Shown piece by piece: positions 26,870 to 36,250 of a DNA stretch of 64,000 nucleotides (positions are counted from its first letter, which is position 1; every line of letters starts with the position of its first letter). Made by a program: the position numbers and the translations under genes. The DNA comes from Treponema sp. (lineage in GTDB: Bacteria > Spirochaetota > Spirochaetia > Treponematales > Breznakiellaceae), in contig WQXU01000003.1 of NCBI GenBank assembly GCA_009781635.1, positions 62,001 to 126,000 on the forward strand, given 5' to 3'. A model generated the notes under the pieces. That model saw only the letters and a program-made list of their open reading frames with translations, ran no database searches and was not told the DNA's origin.

Positions 26870-29047
26870 ATGCCTCTCTTTATTTCATTAAAGAATTCCC
26901 TGTTAATGTTTCTTGGCGGCCTTTTATGCGCAGTATTGGCGGCTTTTCTTGCAAGTTTAATGCTTTCAGGGCCGAAACTGGGGCCGCATTTTGATTTTCT
27001 TAAAACAAAAAAAGCACCTGTTGTATCAAGGGAAATTTTAATCATTAACACAGATGAATATATTGAAGGCAGCGATTTTTTTCTGGCGCTGATGACTCTG
27101 ACGGAATTCAGGGCGTCTAATCTTGTCATGACAGGAAGGCTCTCTCCTGCATTGTCTCCTGTTACAGTAAGCGAGACTGAAATACGCAGGCGGTTTACGG
27201 ATGAATACGCTCTTGTCGGTTCAAATATCAAAAACCTGTTTGAGGGCATTCGCATGGGATATGTTCCGCCGGCACAGGCACCTTCCCTTGTTGAACGGCT
27301 TGTTGAACTGACAGAGCAGGGAAGAGACAGGTTAATTACATCCCTTGTAGACAGGGATGAAGATTTAATTCGTTCCATTGCAGTATTCGGAAATTTTCAG
27401 GAAAGTTATTCAAGGCCGCAGCCTGACGATGACGGAATTCTAAGGCGCGTAAAACCTCTGGATGCTGATGATGATTTTATTCATCCTGTATACCAATTAA
27501 TTTCAGGCCGTTATGCCGAGTCTCAAATTGAAACTATTGATAATACAAAATATCTATGGCTTCGTTCCAATGACGGAAGTGAAATGGATATTTTACTTGA
27601 TAAGGGCGGAAACATAATCACTAAAGGAAGTTCATTTATCCGCCGCATCAATATCGAATTGTTCAGGGAATACGATGAAAAGGGAAAGGCAATGCTGGAT
27701 GCAATGGCAAAAGCTCATGAGATAGGCGCTTTTTCAAAAACCCTGCCGGAAAAAATTCCGCTTTTTACAGGCGAACATGCGCAGACGCTCTTGGAAGAAC
27801 TTTTAAACTCCCCTGACAGCGAAAACCGTTATGCCTGGATAACTGCCCGCGAAGATTACTTTAATAATCTGGAAGATTTTTTTAACAGCTCTGCAATGCA
27901 GCTTCTGGATAATGAATATAAAGATTTAATTGCAAATACAGATATTTCAGATACGCAGAGGCTTGCAATTTTAACCGAAGACAGGGACGAATTAAATATT
28001 ACATTTTTATTTATGCGCGGAATATACGAAGAGCTGTCAGTAATTCATAAAAAATTTAAAGACGAACTTAATATGTCGCTTTGTATTATGGGCCCGCAGT
28101 TAAGCGCCGAATCTTCTGCGCTTCTTGCAAATACATTAATAACCGGAAGCCATGTCAAACCTGTAAATGACCGTTATGTGTTTTTTCTGTCCATTGCAGC
28201 TTCATTTATTGTATTGATTTTTATTTTTCTTTTGCGCCCCCTTCTTCTTTTAATTATTGGCTTGATATTAAGCATATTATCAACCTCTGTATCCGGCGGC
28301 ATTTTTATTTTATTTTCATACTGGATTGATCCAATAATAATTCTTGCATCTTCCCTTACAGGGGTTCTTGTTCTATTTTACTGCAAATGCGCTTATTTAA
28401 ATTACAGGGCGCTTAGTTTCCGCTCCGCTTACAAGGCTGCCGTTCCAAAAAATATTTTACAGGGCCTTATTAAACACGGCAGGCCGGGTCTTTCGGAAGT
28501 TAACATTGCTTATGCGGCTGTTATCGCAATCAGGGATGTAAATCTTTTTACAAAAGAGGATCGCGAAAAATCAAAAGATGCAGTCAAAATTAAAAGAGCG
28601 TTTTTTACAATGGCAAAAAGAGCATTATTCAATGCCGGCGCTGTAATTGCAGGCTATGAAGGAGATACAATCTTTGCATGTTTCGGCTCGCCTTTAGAAC
28701 TTAAACCTGTTCTGACTACATACAAGTGGACAGAAGACGGACAGCCTGTCGGAACTTATCATCCTGTGGAGAAGGCGTGCGCTCTTGTAAAGCAGCTTCT
28801 AAAAAATGAAAAAATAACATGGCGTTTTGGAATTGATGCAGGGGAGTGTTCTTTTTCATGGTCGCCTGAATCGGGATTTTCCGTAAGCGGACGGCCTGCC
28901 GTACGCGCAAGAATGCTTGTGTCAAAAACTTCGCGGTATAAAATGCGCGCTCTTGTAACTAACTCTGTCCGTGAAAAAACCGGCCTTGATGCAATAAAGG
29001 CCGGCGTTCTTTATGATGATGACGATCCGTTTTTTGAGTTTAATTAA
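26870..29047 (+). CDS. Membrane receptor with C-terminal class III adenylate/guanylate cyclase-like domain
   Basis: 725 residues from the ATG at 26870 (an in-frame ATG at 26852 lies within the promoter). One N-terminal membrane helix, a large extracytoplasmic region of CHASE2-like layout (about 35-440), then three to four membrane helices (about 448-530). The cyclase-homology domain follows, about 550-725. It keeps the two metal aspartates (IRDVNLFTK and YEGDTIFACFGSP) and the GIDAGE line. The usual VNxAxR transition-state pair reads VRARM, so the Asn appears replaced. It may be a cAMP-making enzyme with altered chemistry or a regulatory pseudocyclase. Its stop overlaps the LpoB-like gene's stop. 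Confidence 0.75.
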   Translation: MPLFISLKNSLLMFLGGLLCAVLAAFLASLMLSGPKLGPHFDFLKTKKAPVVSREILIINTDEYIEGSDFFLALMTLTEFRASNLVMTGRLSPALSPVTVSETEIRRRFTDEYALVGSNIKNLFEGIRMGYVPPAQAPSLVERLVELTEQGRDRLITSLVDRDEDLIRSIAVFGNFQESYSRPQPDDDGILRRVKPLDADDDFIHPVYQLISGRYAESQIETIDNTKYLWLRSNDGSEMDILLDKGGNIITKGSSFIRRINIELFREYDEKGKAMLDAMAKAHEIGAFSKTLPEKIPLFTGEHAQTLLEELLNSPDSENRYAWITAREDYFNNLEDFFNSSAMQLLDNEYKDLIANTDISDTQRLAILTEDRDELNITFLFMRGIYEELSVIHKKFKDELNMSLCIMGPQLSAESSALLANTLITGSHVKPVNDRYVFFLSIAASFIVLIFIFLLRPLLLLIIGLILSILSTSVSGGIFILFSYWIDPIIILASSLTGVLVLFYCKCAYLNYRALSFRSAYKAAVPKNILQGLIKHGRPGLSEVNIAYAAVIAIRDVNLFTKEDREKSKDAVKIKRAFFTMAKRALFNAGAVIAGYEGDTIFACFGSPLELKPVLTTYKWTEDGQPVGTYHPVEKACALVKQLLKNEKITWRFGIDAGECSFSWSPESGFSVSGRPAVRARMLVSKTSRYKMRALVTNSVREKTGLDAIKAGVLYDDDDPFFEFN

Positions 29048-29640
29048 AGCCTGTTATTCGGCCTTGTAATTACCTTTGCAATTTCGTTATTCTGTCCCAT
29101 CCATGTTCTGGCATTGGTCTCAATGTTTGTAAGTTCCGCTGTTACAAAATAAGTTCTTACGCTGCGGTTTCCTTCCCTGTCAATAATTGTTCTGACAGAG
29201 CCTGTAAGAATAAAATCCGCGCCGGTTTCCGCGCCCAATCTTGCGGCAGTGTCCTCGCTTGCGTTGCTCTGCTGATCCTGCCTCTCGGCGCGTACATCGC
29301 TTCTTGTTTCTCCGCCTGCGACAAAGTCCAGTTTTCCGCTGTTAAAAATAACATTTTCCATTATGGAAGAAATAATCGCAGTATCAATATGTTCGCTGCT
29401 TTCATTTCTGAATCTGCCGACGACTATAACAGGTTTTCTGCTTCCTGCTTCTCTTATCGCTTGCTCAATTCTTGGGCTGGAAAGCGCGTCATTAATGAGA
29501 GATTCGCAGACAATCCGTACGTCTCTTGAGTTCCAGTAGCCGCTTAAATCAGGCTCTGTTCCGGATTCAACTCTTTTTACAGTTGTTCCGCACGATGCCA
29601 GCAATAACAAAGCGGTCAATAAAATTAATAATTTTTTCAT
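29044..29640 (-). CDS. LpoB-like penicillin-binding-protein activator lipoprotein
   Basis: 198 residues with signal peptide and lipobox LLASC (lipidated Cys17). The rest fits the LpoB family: PVIVVGRFRNESSEHIDTAI, then a Rossmann-like alpha/beta core with GADFILTGSV and a closing TWMGQNNEIAK. In enterobacteria LpoB reaches through the murein to activate PBP1B. AGGAGAAG precedes the ATG. The upstream gene encodes the COG3014-type lipoprotein often found beside LpoB homologues, and the 11-base gap implies an operon. Confidence 0.82.
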   Translation of the reverse strand: MKKLLILLTALLLLASCGTTVKRVESGTEPDLSGYWNSRDVRIVCESLINDALSSPRIEQAIREAGSRKPVIVVGRFRNESSEHIDTAIISSIMENVIFNSGKLDFVAGGETRSDVRAERQDQQSNASEDTAARLGAETGADFILTGSVRTIIDREGNRSVRTYFVTAELTNIETNARTWMGQNNEIAKVITRPNNRL

Positions 29641-29651
29641 ATCAACTTCTC

Positions 29652-31001
29652 CTATCTTAAATTCACGGATTGCAAAAGATTTAATGATCTTCTGTTTACA
29701 ACAACATCCGTATGTATATCCTGCGAGATTAATCTGCTGCCATGATAGTAATTTATTATAACAGAATAAGTTCCCGGGTCAAGATTGATTCCTCCTATAT
29801 ACGCCTTGTCGGGAAGGAAGCGCGACATTCTGATATCAGCGCTTTCTGAGGCATCCATTGCCGCTCTTGCGGCAAGCGCTACCATAAGCCCGGAAAGTGC
29901 GCCCTGGTTTCTGGCAGTTTCATACGCAACAGCGTCTGCAACTACATATTTTATGATTGTACGGATATATGTTTTTAAAAATATGCTGGAAAAACGGGCG
30001 GCAAATGTTTCAATTATAACAGCTCCCATATCTTCCAAAAGTTCCATATCAAAACTGCCTATACCTTCTACAACAACTTCTATTCTGTTTATTGCACTTT
30101 GTCTGCTTACAAGTACGGGAAGTTTTAATGATGCAATCGCCAGTATTGGATGCTGAAACGGAAGAAAATGCAGAATATGCTGTTCTTCTTTTATTGGGGA
30201 TAATCCTGTAAAACTTATAACATTAAGCCTTCCCATTCTGTCCGGAACATTGCGCGCTTCATCAACAGCTTTTGGAACCTGGTTATAATAGATGCCTGTA
30301 TTTGTCCTGAAAGCCCGGTGAAGCTGATCAAATTCAATGCGCGCAGAATCTGTATTGCCGTTTGCCTGATAAAAAAGAGCGCCTAGAAAACGAGCAAGCG
30401 CAGAGTTGGAAAAATTAACAGATTTTGTTTCCGGAAGCTGGCTTATGCCCGTTTCCCTCTGCACCATTTCATTTAAATTCGCGCCGGTATCCGGATCTAT
30501 ATACTCATGCCTTCGCGCAAGCATATCAAGCTTTCCGTTAGGCATGCTTAGCTTTCTGATTTCTACAAGCGCTCCTTCCAGATTGCCTCTGTTGTAATAA
30601 TTTAACGCATTAAAAATATTTAAATAGATGTCTTCAAAATCCTCGCCGGGATATTGCTTAACATTGTCATTTAAAATATACGATAAAAAACCTTCCGATA
30701 TGCTTTTTGTATACGCTTCTTCTATTAAACGCTCGGCATTTTGCAAATCTTCAGAAGAGGCGGCATAATTTCCGGCGTAATGTTCCAAAAGCCCCTTGTC
30801 CAGAAACAGCGATATTGAATTATTCTGCGGATAAATTACCCTTCTTCCGCTTTGCCCCTGGACTAAATTGTCCAATGCCGCTGAAAAATCAGCCTGTCCG
30901 ACAGCGAAATCAATTTGCCTGTATGCATTTGAGCTTGTTGCGCATGAGAATACCATTAATGCCAGTAACAGGATTTTTATTGTCTTTAAGGCTTTTTTCA
31001 T
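29652..31001 (-). CDS. COG3014-like TPR-type lipoprotein
   Basis: 449 residues with signal peptide and lipobox-like VFSCA (Cys20). The N-terminal half is helical with TPR-like Tyr/Gly spacing (LEHYAGNYAASSEDLQNAE; NALNYYNRGNLEGALVEI; GALFYQANGNTDSARIEF). The second half has a hydrophobic Ala/Gly-rich helix and a C-terminal beta region (DPGTYSVIINYYHGS). I recognise the COG3014 type, of unknown biochemical role, repeatedly linked with LpoB proteins, so a role in envelope assembly is likely. Its promoter is predicted to share the -35 region with rsmE. Confidence 0.68.
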   Translation of the reverse strand: MKKALKTIKILLLALMVFSCATSSNAYRQIDFAVGQADFSAALDNLVQGQSGRRVIYPQNNSISLFLDKGLLEHYAGNYAASSEDLQNAERLIEEAYTKSISEGFLSYILNDNVKQYPGEDFEDIYLNIFNALNYYNRGNLEGALVEIRKLSMPNGKLDMLARRHEYIDPDTGANLNEMVQRETGISQLPETKSVNFSNSALARFLGALFYQANGNTDSARIEFDQLHRAFRTNTGIYYNQVPKAVDEARNVPDRMGRLNVISFTGLSPIKEEQHILHFLPFQHPILAIASLKLPVLVSRQSAINRIEVVVEGIGSFDMELLEDMGAVIIETFAARFSSIFLKTYIRTIIKYVVADAVAYETARNQGALSGLMVALAARAAMDASESADIRMSRFLPDKAYIGGINLDPGTYSVIINYYHGSRLISQDIHTDVVVNRRSLNLLQSVNLR

Positions 31002-31014
31002 AAGAACCTGTCAT

Positions 31015-31064
31015 TCTCTATTGTTTTATAATGTTTTGTCAAGATAGCGGTAATTTGATATAAT
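31015..31064. promoter_or_regulatory. Divergent promoters sharing one -35 heptamer
   Basis: On the + strand, TTGTCA (31036-31041), 17 bases and TATAAT (31059-31064) end six bases before the rsmE GTG. On the - strand, TTGACA (31042-31037), 16 bases and TAGAGA (31020-31015) serve the lipoprotein gene with a short leader. Both -35 boxes are the same TTGTCAA heptamer read on opposite strands, so the two transcripts should compete. Confidence 0.6.
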
Positions 31065-31070
31065 AATGAT

Positions 31071-31817
31071 GTGAATATTATTTTACTTGAAGAGCATGAA
31101 CTTGGACGCAGCCTTCCGCGCAGAGATGAGCGCACAATTCATTTGTTAAAAATTTTGCGCAAAAAGGCAGGCGGCGAGTTTGAAGCCGGAGTTCTCGGAG
31201 GAATACGAGGAACGGGCCGGATCGAAAAAATAAATATTGACGGATCAATTCTTATTTCCATAAACGGAGAGCTGCAGCCTGCGCCCCGTCTCCGGCTGAG
31301 AATGGCTGTTGCATTTGTGCGTCCCATACAGCTTAAAAGGATATTCAGGGATTTGTCCAATATGGGAGTGTCTGCAATCGATTTGATTGGAACAGATCTC
31401 GGCGAAAAAAGTTACCGCGATACAAAGCTGCTTTTTGACGGCGGTTCCCGTTCGGCTTTAATAGAAGGGGCGGTTCAGGCGCGTGATACGCAAATACCTG
31501 ATTTTTTTATTTATGACAATGTACAGCAATGGCTGGAAAAAAGTCCCTGGAATAAAAAGGAACCATCGGCGCGTATACATCTTTTGCTTGCAATGGACAA
31601 TGTAAGAGCGGAAGGCTCTTTCTTTCATTTAGCGCCGACAAGCCGTCCTGCTGTAATTGCTGTAGGGCCTGAAAGGGGCTGGTCGGACAGGGAACGGGAT
31701 TTATTTGAACAGTCGGGATTTTTACGGCTGTCTATGGGAGAGCGCGCCCTGCGCACGGAAACTGCCTGCATTGCAGCAGCGGCGCTTGCCATGGAAAAAA
31801 CGGAAAACACAAGATAA
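31071..31817 (+). CDS. rsmE: 16S rRNA m3U1498 methyltransferase
   Basis: 248 residues of the RsmE family, SPOUT-fold methylases using S-adenosylmethionine. Hallmarks are AVGPERGWSDRE (SAM-binding knot) and MGERALRTETA near the C-terminus; the N-terminal part is the PUA-like domain. The start is GTG, with no ribosome site but a consensus promoter ending six bases upstream, so it is probably leaderless. Followed after 18 bases by a zincin gene with its own AAGGAG site. Confidence 0.93.
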   Translation: MNIILLEEHELGRSLPRRDERTIHLLKILRKKAGGEFEAGVLGGIRGTGRIEKINIDGSILISINGELQPAPRLRLRMAVAFVRPIQLKRIFRDLSNMGVSAIDLIGTDLGEKSYRDTKLLFDGGSRSALIEGAVQARDTQIPDFFIYDNVQQWLEKSPWNKKEPSARIHLLLAMDNVRAEGSFFHLAPTSRPAVIAVGPERGWSDRERDLFEQSGFLRLSMGERALRTETACIAAAALAMEKTENTR

Positions 31818-31835
31818 TTTTAAGGAGTATGGCAA

Positions 31836-32645
31836 ATGAATCAGGATAAGGTAAAACAAAAACTGCTTGCAATAGAAGATGCGCCTTTTGAGTTTACGCT
31901 TGTTTTCTCCGGAAAAAAAAGCAAAAAAGTGAACGGACTTTACAAACCCGGCTCCAGGGAAATCATTATCCATAACAGGAATTTTAATTCAGATGACACC
32001 GGGCAGAATCTGCTTTTGTATACGGCAATCCATGAATACGCTCATCATTTACATGCCTGCCAGCGCGGCGGCACACTTTCTCCAAGAGCGCATAATTCAC
32101 AGTTCTGGGCAATATTTCATGAGCTTCTGGAAAAAGCGGAATCGAAAAAAATATATAATGATGTATTTTCTGTCTCGCCTGAATTGCTTAAACTGACAGA
32201 AGTTATCCGTAATAAATATTTAAAGAACAACGGAGAGCTTGTAAAGGAAATGGGAAAGCATTTAATAAAAGCCCATGAGCTTTGTACCGGAATCGGCGTG
32301 CGTTTTGAAGATTATGTTGACAGGATGCTTCGCATTCCCAGAGCTGCCGCAAACACTGCGATGAAAATGTTCGAGTACGATATTGCTCCCGAAGTTGGCG
32401 CCGATAATATGCGTTTTCTTGCCGGTATCCGCAACGGCGATGAGCGCAAGGCAGCCGAAACTGCGCTGAAAAAAGGGAAGAGTCCTGATTCAGTAAAGGT
32501 TCAGGTACGCGGTACGGAAAAAAAAGAAGAAGATCCTGTTGCCATACTGGAAAAAGAAAAAGAAAGACTGGAAAGAACAATTGCTGCGCTTAATAAACGC
32601 CTTGAAGAAGTGAAGCGTGAACTTGGCCTTAAAGACTGGTCATAA
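31836..32645 (+). CDS. HEXXH zincin-like metalloprotease-fold protein with coiled-coil tail
   Basis: 269 residues. HEYAHH at 66-71 is a zinc-protease signature following a hydrophobic helix, and an upstream strand contains REIIIHNRNF. The C-terminal 45 residues form a Lys/Glu-rich coiled coil with leucine heptads (EKEKERLERTIAALNKRL). There is no signal peptide, so it is cytoplasmic. AAGGAG precedes the ATG, and it follows rsmE by 18 bases, probably in the same operon. The family has no name I can give; a proteolytic role is likely but not shown. Confidence 0.65.
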   Translation: MNQDKVKQKLLAIEDAPFEFTLVFSGKKSKKVNGLYKPGSREIIIHNRNFNSDDTGQNLLLYTAIHEYAHHLHACQRGGTLSPRAHNSQFWAIFHELLEKAESKKIYNDVFSVSPELLKLTEVIRNKYLKNNGELVKEMGKHLIKAHELCTGIGVRFEDYVDRMLRIPRAAANTAMKMFEYDIAPEVGADNMRFLAGIRNGDERKAAETALKKGKSPDSVKVQVRGTEKKEEDPVAILEKEKERLERTIAALNKRLEEVKRELGLKDWS

Positions 32646-32648
32646 TGT

Positions 32649-32677
32649 TTGATTTTTCCAGGTAATTTTGCTACCAT
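32649..32677 (+). promoter_or_regulatory. Promoter of the cysteine desulfurase gene
   Basis: TTGATT (32649-32654), 17 bases and TACCAT (32672-32677) end seven bases before the ATG at 32685. No Shine-Dalgarno sequence is present, consistent with a leaderless transcript. Confidence 0.5.
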
Positions 32678-32684
32678 ATTGCAA

Positions 32685-33833
32685 ATGAGAAAAATATACA
32701 TTGACTATAATGCTACCACTCCGCTAAGAGCCGAAGTGAAGGCTGCTTTAATAGATGATTTTGAGATCTTTGGAAACGCATCCAGTATGCATGCATCAGG
32801 AAGAACTGCACGGGCCAGAATAGAGAAGGCAAGGGAAGATGTCGGCGCTCTTATAGGAGCGGGAAACGGAACAATAGTATTTACATCCGGAGGTTCCGAG
32901 GCAAATAATACCGTGTTTCAAACAATGAGCCGCATTGCAGATAAATCCAGAAGCGAAATACTTGTTACATCCATTGAACATCCCTGTGTAATGAATTCTG
33001 CGCAGAATTTAAAAGATAATGGGTTTAATGTAAATATTCTTCCTGTTGATGAATACGGAAAACTGAATATTGACGAACTTGAAAAAGCGCTGAATTCCAA
33101 TACGCTCTTTGTGTCTGTAATGGCAGCTAACAATGAAATCGGCACAATACAGGATATAAAAAAAATAACGTCTCTTGTAAAAAAGAAAGGCGCGCTCATG
33201 CATATCGATGCAGTGCAGGCAGCAGGAAAAATTGCGGTAAACGCTCAGGAATTACAAGCGGATTATCTTACCGTTTCTGCTCATAAAATATACGGCCCCA
33301 AGGGAGTAGGAGCCTTATATGCAAGAAAAGGCGTTCCTCTGTTTCCGCTTGTGCACGGCGGCCATCAGGAAGACGGCTTAAGAGCCGGGACATACAATAA
33401 CTCAGGCATTCTTGGTTTTGGAAAGGCGGCGGAACTTGCATCTGCTGAAATTGAAAAATATGCAAAAGAAATGTCAGTCCTGCGCGATAAATTGCGCCTG
33501 GGGCTTACTGAAAAAATTCCAAACATAAAAATAAACGGCCATCCCTTTGATGTGCTTCCCAATACCTTAAATGTATCATTCCCGGGCGCGGAAGGAGAGG
33601 CAATTCTTCTTTCCATGGACATGCAGGGGATTGAAGCGTCCACAGGTTCTGCCTGCGCCTCAGGAAGCCTTGAACCCTCGCATGTGCTTATTGCAACAGG
33701 ACTTGGTCCTGAGATGGCCCATGGTTCAATCAGATTCAGTTTGGGGTGGGGTATTACTGAAGACGATATTAATTATATAATTGAAACAATGCCGCCTGTT
33801 ATCGCGCGGCTAAGGGCAATGTCAACCTGTTAA
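32685..33833 (+). CDS. nifS: Cysteine desulfurase (NifS/IscS type)
   Basis: 382 residues from MRKIYIDYNATTP, the standard family start; an upstream in-frame ATG at 32649 falls in the promoter. PLP lysine lies in SAHKIYGPKGVGAL, the PLP-ring His in TSIEHPCV, and the sulfur-accepting Cys in STGSACASGS. It takes sulfur from cysteine for Fe-S cluster assembly. The next gene, 17 bases downstream, encodes the IscU-type scaffold, so the pair forms a minimal ISC/NIF operon closed by a terminator at 34447. Confidence 0.93.
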   Translation: MRKIYIDYNATTPLRAEVKAALIDDFEIFGNASSMHASGRTARARIEKAREDVGALIGAGNGTIVFTSGGSEANNTVFQTMSRIADKSRSEILVTSIEHPCVMNSAQNLKDNGFNVNILPVDEYGKLNIDELEKALNSNTLFVSVMAANNEIGTIQDIKKITSLVKKKGALMHIDAVQAAGKIAVNAQELQADYLTVSAHKIYGPKGVGALYARKGVPLFPLVHGGHQEDGLRAGTYNNSGILGFGKAAELASAEIEKYAKEMSVLRDKLRLGLTEKIPNIKINGHPFDVLPNTLNVSFPGAEGEAILLSMDMQGIEASTGSACASGSLEPSHVLIATGLGPEMAHGSIRFSLGWGITEDDINYIIETMPPVIARLRAMSTC

Positions 33834-33850
33834 AAAGATAAGGAAAAATT

Positions 33851-34441
33851 ATGTCAGACTGGCTATATTCAGAAACGGTTAAAGATCATTTTACAAATCC
33901 GCGGAATGTGCTTTTGGATGATGAAGCAAGTTTTGCTCCTGATGCAAGAGGGCAGACAGGGAATATCAAATGCGGAGATCAAATGCTGATGCTCCTGAAA
34001 ATTAAGGATGATGTTATCACCGATGTCCGCTGGAAAACCTATGGCTGCGCAAGCGCTATCGCTTCTACCAGCATGCTGTCGGAAACTATTAAGGGAATGA
34101 AAATTGAAGATGCATATAAAATCCGCCCTGAGGATCTTGTTGAAAAACTGGGAGGGCTTCCAAGTTTTAAAATACATTGTTCTGTTTTAGGCGACAAGGC
34201 CCTGCGCGCAGCAATTGACGATTACCTTGAAAAAACAGGCCGTCCGTCTGTCTTTGTTGAAGAAACTTCTGTCATCTGTCATTGTCTTGGCATTACAGAC
34301 AAGGATATAGAAAACGCATTTTTAAACGGAGCGCGCAACTGGGAGAAACTTCAGCAGGCAACCAAGATAGGTACAGTCTGCGGAAGCTGCAGGGAAAAGG
34401 CGCAAGAGCTGCTTCACGGCTTTGAGCATATTTACCAGTAA
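33851..34441 (+). CDS. nifU: Fe-S cluster scaffold NifU/IscU with C-terminal BFD-like [2Fe-2S] domain
   Basis: 196 residues. The IscU domain spans about 1-125, with cluster cysteines in GNIKCGDQ, TYGCASAIAS and KIHCSVLGD. From about 135 a BFD-like ferredoxin domain shows CHC (ICHCLG) and CGSC (TVCGSCRE). This is NifU-like architecture without the C-terminal Nfu domain. AAGGAAAA precedes the ATG. The scaffold receives sulfur from the desulfurase encoded just upstream. Confidence 0.92.
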   Translation: MSDWLYSETVKDHFTNPRNVLLDDEASFAPDARGQTGNIKCGDQMLMLLKIKDDVITDVRWKTYGCASAIASTSMLSETIKGMKIEDAYKIRPEDLVEKLGGLPSFKIHCSVLGDKALRAAIDDYLEKTGRPSVFVEETSVICHCLGITDKDIENAFLNGARNWEKLQQATKIGTVCGSCREKAQELLHGFEHIYQ

Positions 34442-34446
34442 AAAAA

Positions 34447-34473
34447 AAAGCCAGAGCAATGCGCCCTGGCTTT
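34447..34473. terminator. Bidirectional rho-independent terminator
   Basis: An eight-base stem AAAGCCAG/CTGGCTTT (34447-34454 with 34466-34473) has an A-run on its left and a T-rich right side. It lies between the convergent nifU and P83/100 genes and can stop transcription from both directions. Confidence 0.8.
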
Positions 34474-34496
34474 CTAAATCATTTTATCTTATTTAA

Positions 34497-36122
34497 TTAC
34501 CGGACTTCCCTCAAAGTTGCAGGATCCAATAAGAGCGGGGAGCCGTTTGAACGCTGGGTAACAAGGCGTCCCTGCTGAATTGTTACAGCAGCTTCAGAAT
34601 GAACCTGAGTTTCCGATTTTGCCTGTAATTCCAGGTTTGTATTAAAGCGGCCAAGGAAATTATCACTGCCGTCAGCTATGATTGCATAAAGGTCTGAGCC
34701 GTTTACCCATAACAGACTTCCTGTTCTAATATCATCATCACCCTGTTTTGCCATTTCCAGATTGCCCTGATTTATTTCAACAAGCCGTACCGCTCCCTGG
34801 CCTCTGGCTTCACCGGCAATTGCTATTATCCTTCCGCCTGTAAAGGTGACTGTTCTTGTATGAACTAAATCCAGGGGAGAGCGCCTTATTTCGCTTCCGT
34901 TTGCAGGATTAATGCGGACAACTCTTCCCATTTGTGTCGGGCTTACCCTCTCTATTGTAGTTGCAAATACTCCGCTTGCATCCTGAACAATGGCTGCCTG
35001 CTGATCACGGGCAATCTCCTGGCGCTGCGCCTGGGCTTCATCCGCTTTTTCTTCAGCAAATGTTTCTAGCCTTTGAGCTTCATCGCGTCTCTGGTCAAGC
35101 GCATCTTCGCGTCTTGCCAAATCCTGTTCTGCTTGACTTGCAGCCTGTTCTCTTCTGTCAAGATCCCGCTGCAATTGATTTGCATCGCCCTGTGTTATTC
35201 TTCCGGCCTGTACAGCTTCTCTGACCTGCTGCCTTTCCTGTACAATCTGTTCTCTTTCCTGAACAACCTGGGCTCTTTCTTCTGTTATACGCCTTTCTTC
35301 CTGTCTTATTTCCTGGCGTTCTGTCTGCGCCTGCCTGCTTGCCTGATCAGCTTCTCTTTCCATGAGGTCTACCATCTGCTGACGCTGCGGAACACCCTGA
35401 TCATCTTCTCTGCGCATTTCTTCTATTACTCTGCTGTCGGTAATGGTAGATGTATCAATCGTGCTTAAGCCGCCCTGTCCAAGAGGGATAACCATAAGGG
35501 TTCTGCCCGGCCATTCGTCATAACGTATGGAAAGACCTGCTCTTTCCCTGACCAGGTTTTGCATAACAAGTGTTTTATAGCGTTCCTGGAAATAATCCCA
35601 GTTGCCGCGGTATACGGCATTGTAAACTGTTATATATTCAGCTAACAGAAGGGCGTCACTCGGGCTGTAGTTATATGCGGATTGCAGATAACCCTGCAGA
35701 ATAACGCGCAGGTTTCTTACGTGATCAACTCCTGCATCTACGCCAAGGCCGAAAATATCGGCATCAAGCTTGCTTCCCTCCTGGCCGGAAACGCAGTGGA
35801 TTACAAAGTATCTGTTCGCAGCTCCGATCTCAAATCTGTATGAATGAGCTCTTCTTTGCTCGGCAGTCATGGCTTCCATTGTAGAGGCCATTCCTCTTTC
35901 TCTCTCGGCTATTTGCCTTCCTATAACTACGCCGATCTGCCGGATCTCTTCCCTTGTATCTACCCTGGCGTGCGGGCCCTCGTAATTGATGAATACAACA
36001 GGCGGAAGATCCTGTAATTCATCCCGGTTTACCTGTGCAAAACCGGCGGCAGTAATTCCGATCAAAATAATTACGGCAATTAATATTTTGTACTGTGATA
36101 AAATAAACTTTGGCATTTTCAT
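34497..36122 (-). CDS. P83/100-family antigen (spirochete envelope protein)
   Basis: 541 residues from the ATG at 36122, chosen because GGAGG ends five bases upstream (an earlier ATG at 36146 lacks a site). Signal peptide about 1-30. Residues about 30-215 form a conserved globular region. Residues about 225-385 are an Arg/Gln/Glu coiled coil with EERRITEERAQVVQERE-type repeats. The C-terminal part (about 390-541) has a beta-rich, propeller-like pattern. This is the layout of the Borrelia P83/P100 antigen family (PF05262). Probably periplasmic or envelope-associated; function unknown. Confidence 0.82.
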   Translation of the reverse strand: MKMPKFILSQYKILIAVIILIGITAAGFAQVNRDELQDLPPVVFINYEGPHARVDTREEIRQIGVVIGRQIAERERGMASTMEAMTAEQRRAHSYRFEIGAANRYFVIHCVSGQEGSKLDADIFGLGVDAGVDHVRNLRVILQGYLQSAYNYSPSDALLLAEYITVYNAVYRGNWDYFQERYKTLVMQNLVRERAGLSIRYDEWPGRTLMVIPLGQGGLSTIDTSTITDSRVIEEMRREDDQGVPQRQQMVDLMEREADQASRQAQTERQEIRQEERRITEERAQVVQEREQIVQERQQVREAVQAGRITQGDANQLQRDLDRREQAASQAEQDLARREDALDQRRDEAQRLETFAEEKADEAQAQRQEIARDQQAAIVQDASGVFATTIERVSPTQMGRVVRINPANGSEIRRSPLDLVHTRTVTFTGGRIIAIAGEARGQGAVRLVEINQGNLEMAKQGDDDIRTGSLLWVNGSDLYAIIADGSDNFLGRFNTNLELQAKSETQVHSEAAVTIQQGRLVTQRSNGSPLLLDPATLREVR

Positions 36123-36250
36123 GCATTCCTCCGGATTGTGAGCCAATTATACGCTTGTTAATACGGATATGGCTCATCTTATAACTCCTAATTATAGTAT
36201 ATTTTTAATTAATTGGATAGTGAAAAATGTCTTTTTTATTATAAAAATAC

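Noticed and set aside
26842..27378. 178-codon minus-strand frame opposite the cyclase-like gene
   Set aside because: It lies fully antisense to the receptor's coding region, has no ribosome site, and the sense frame has clear domains.
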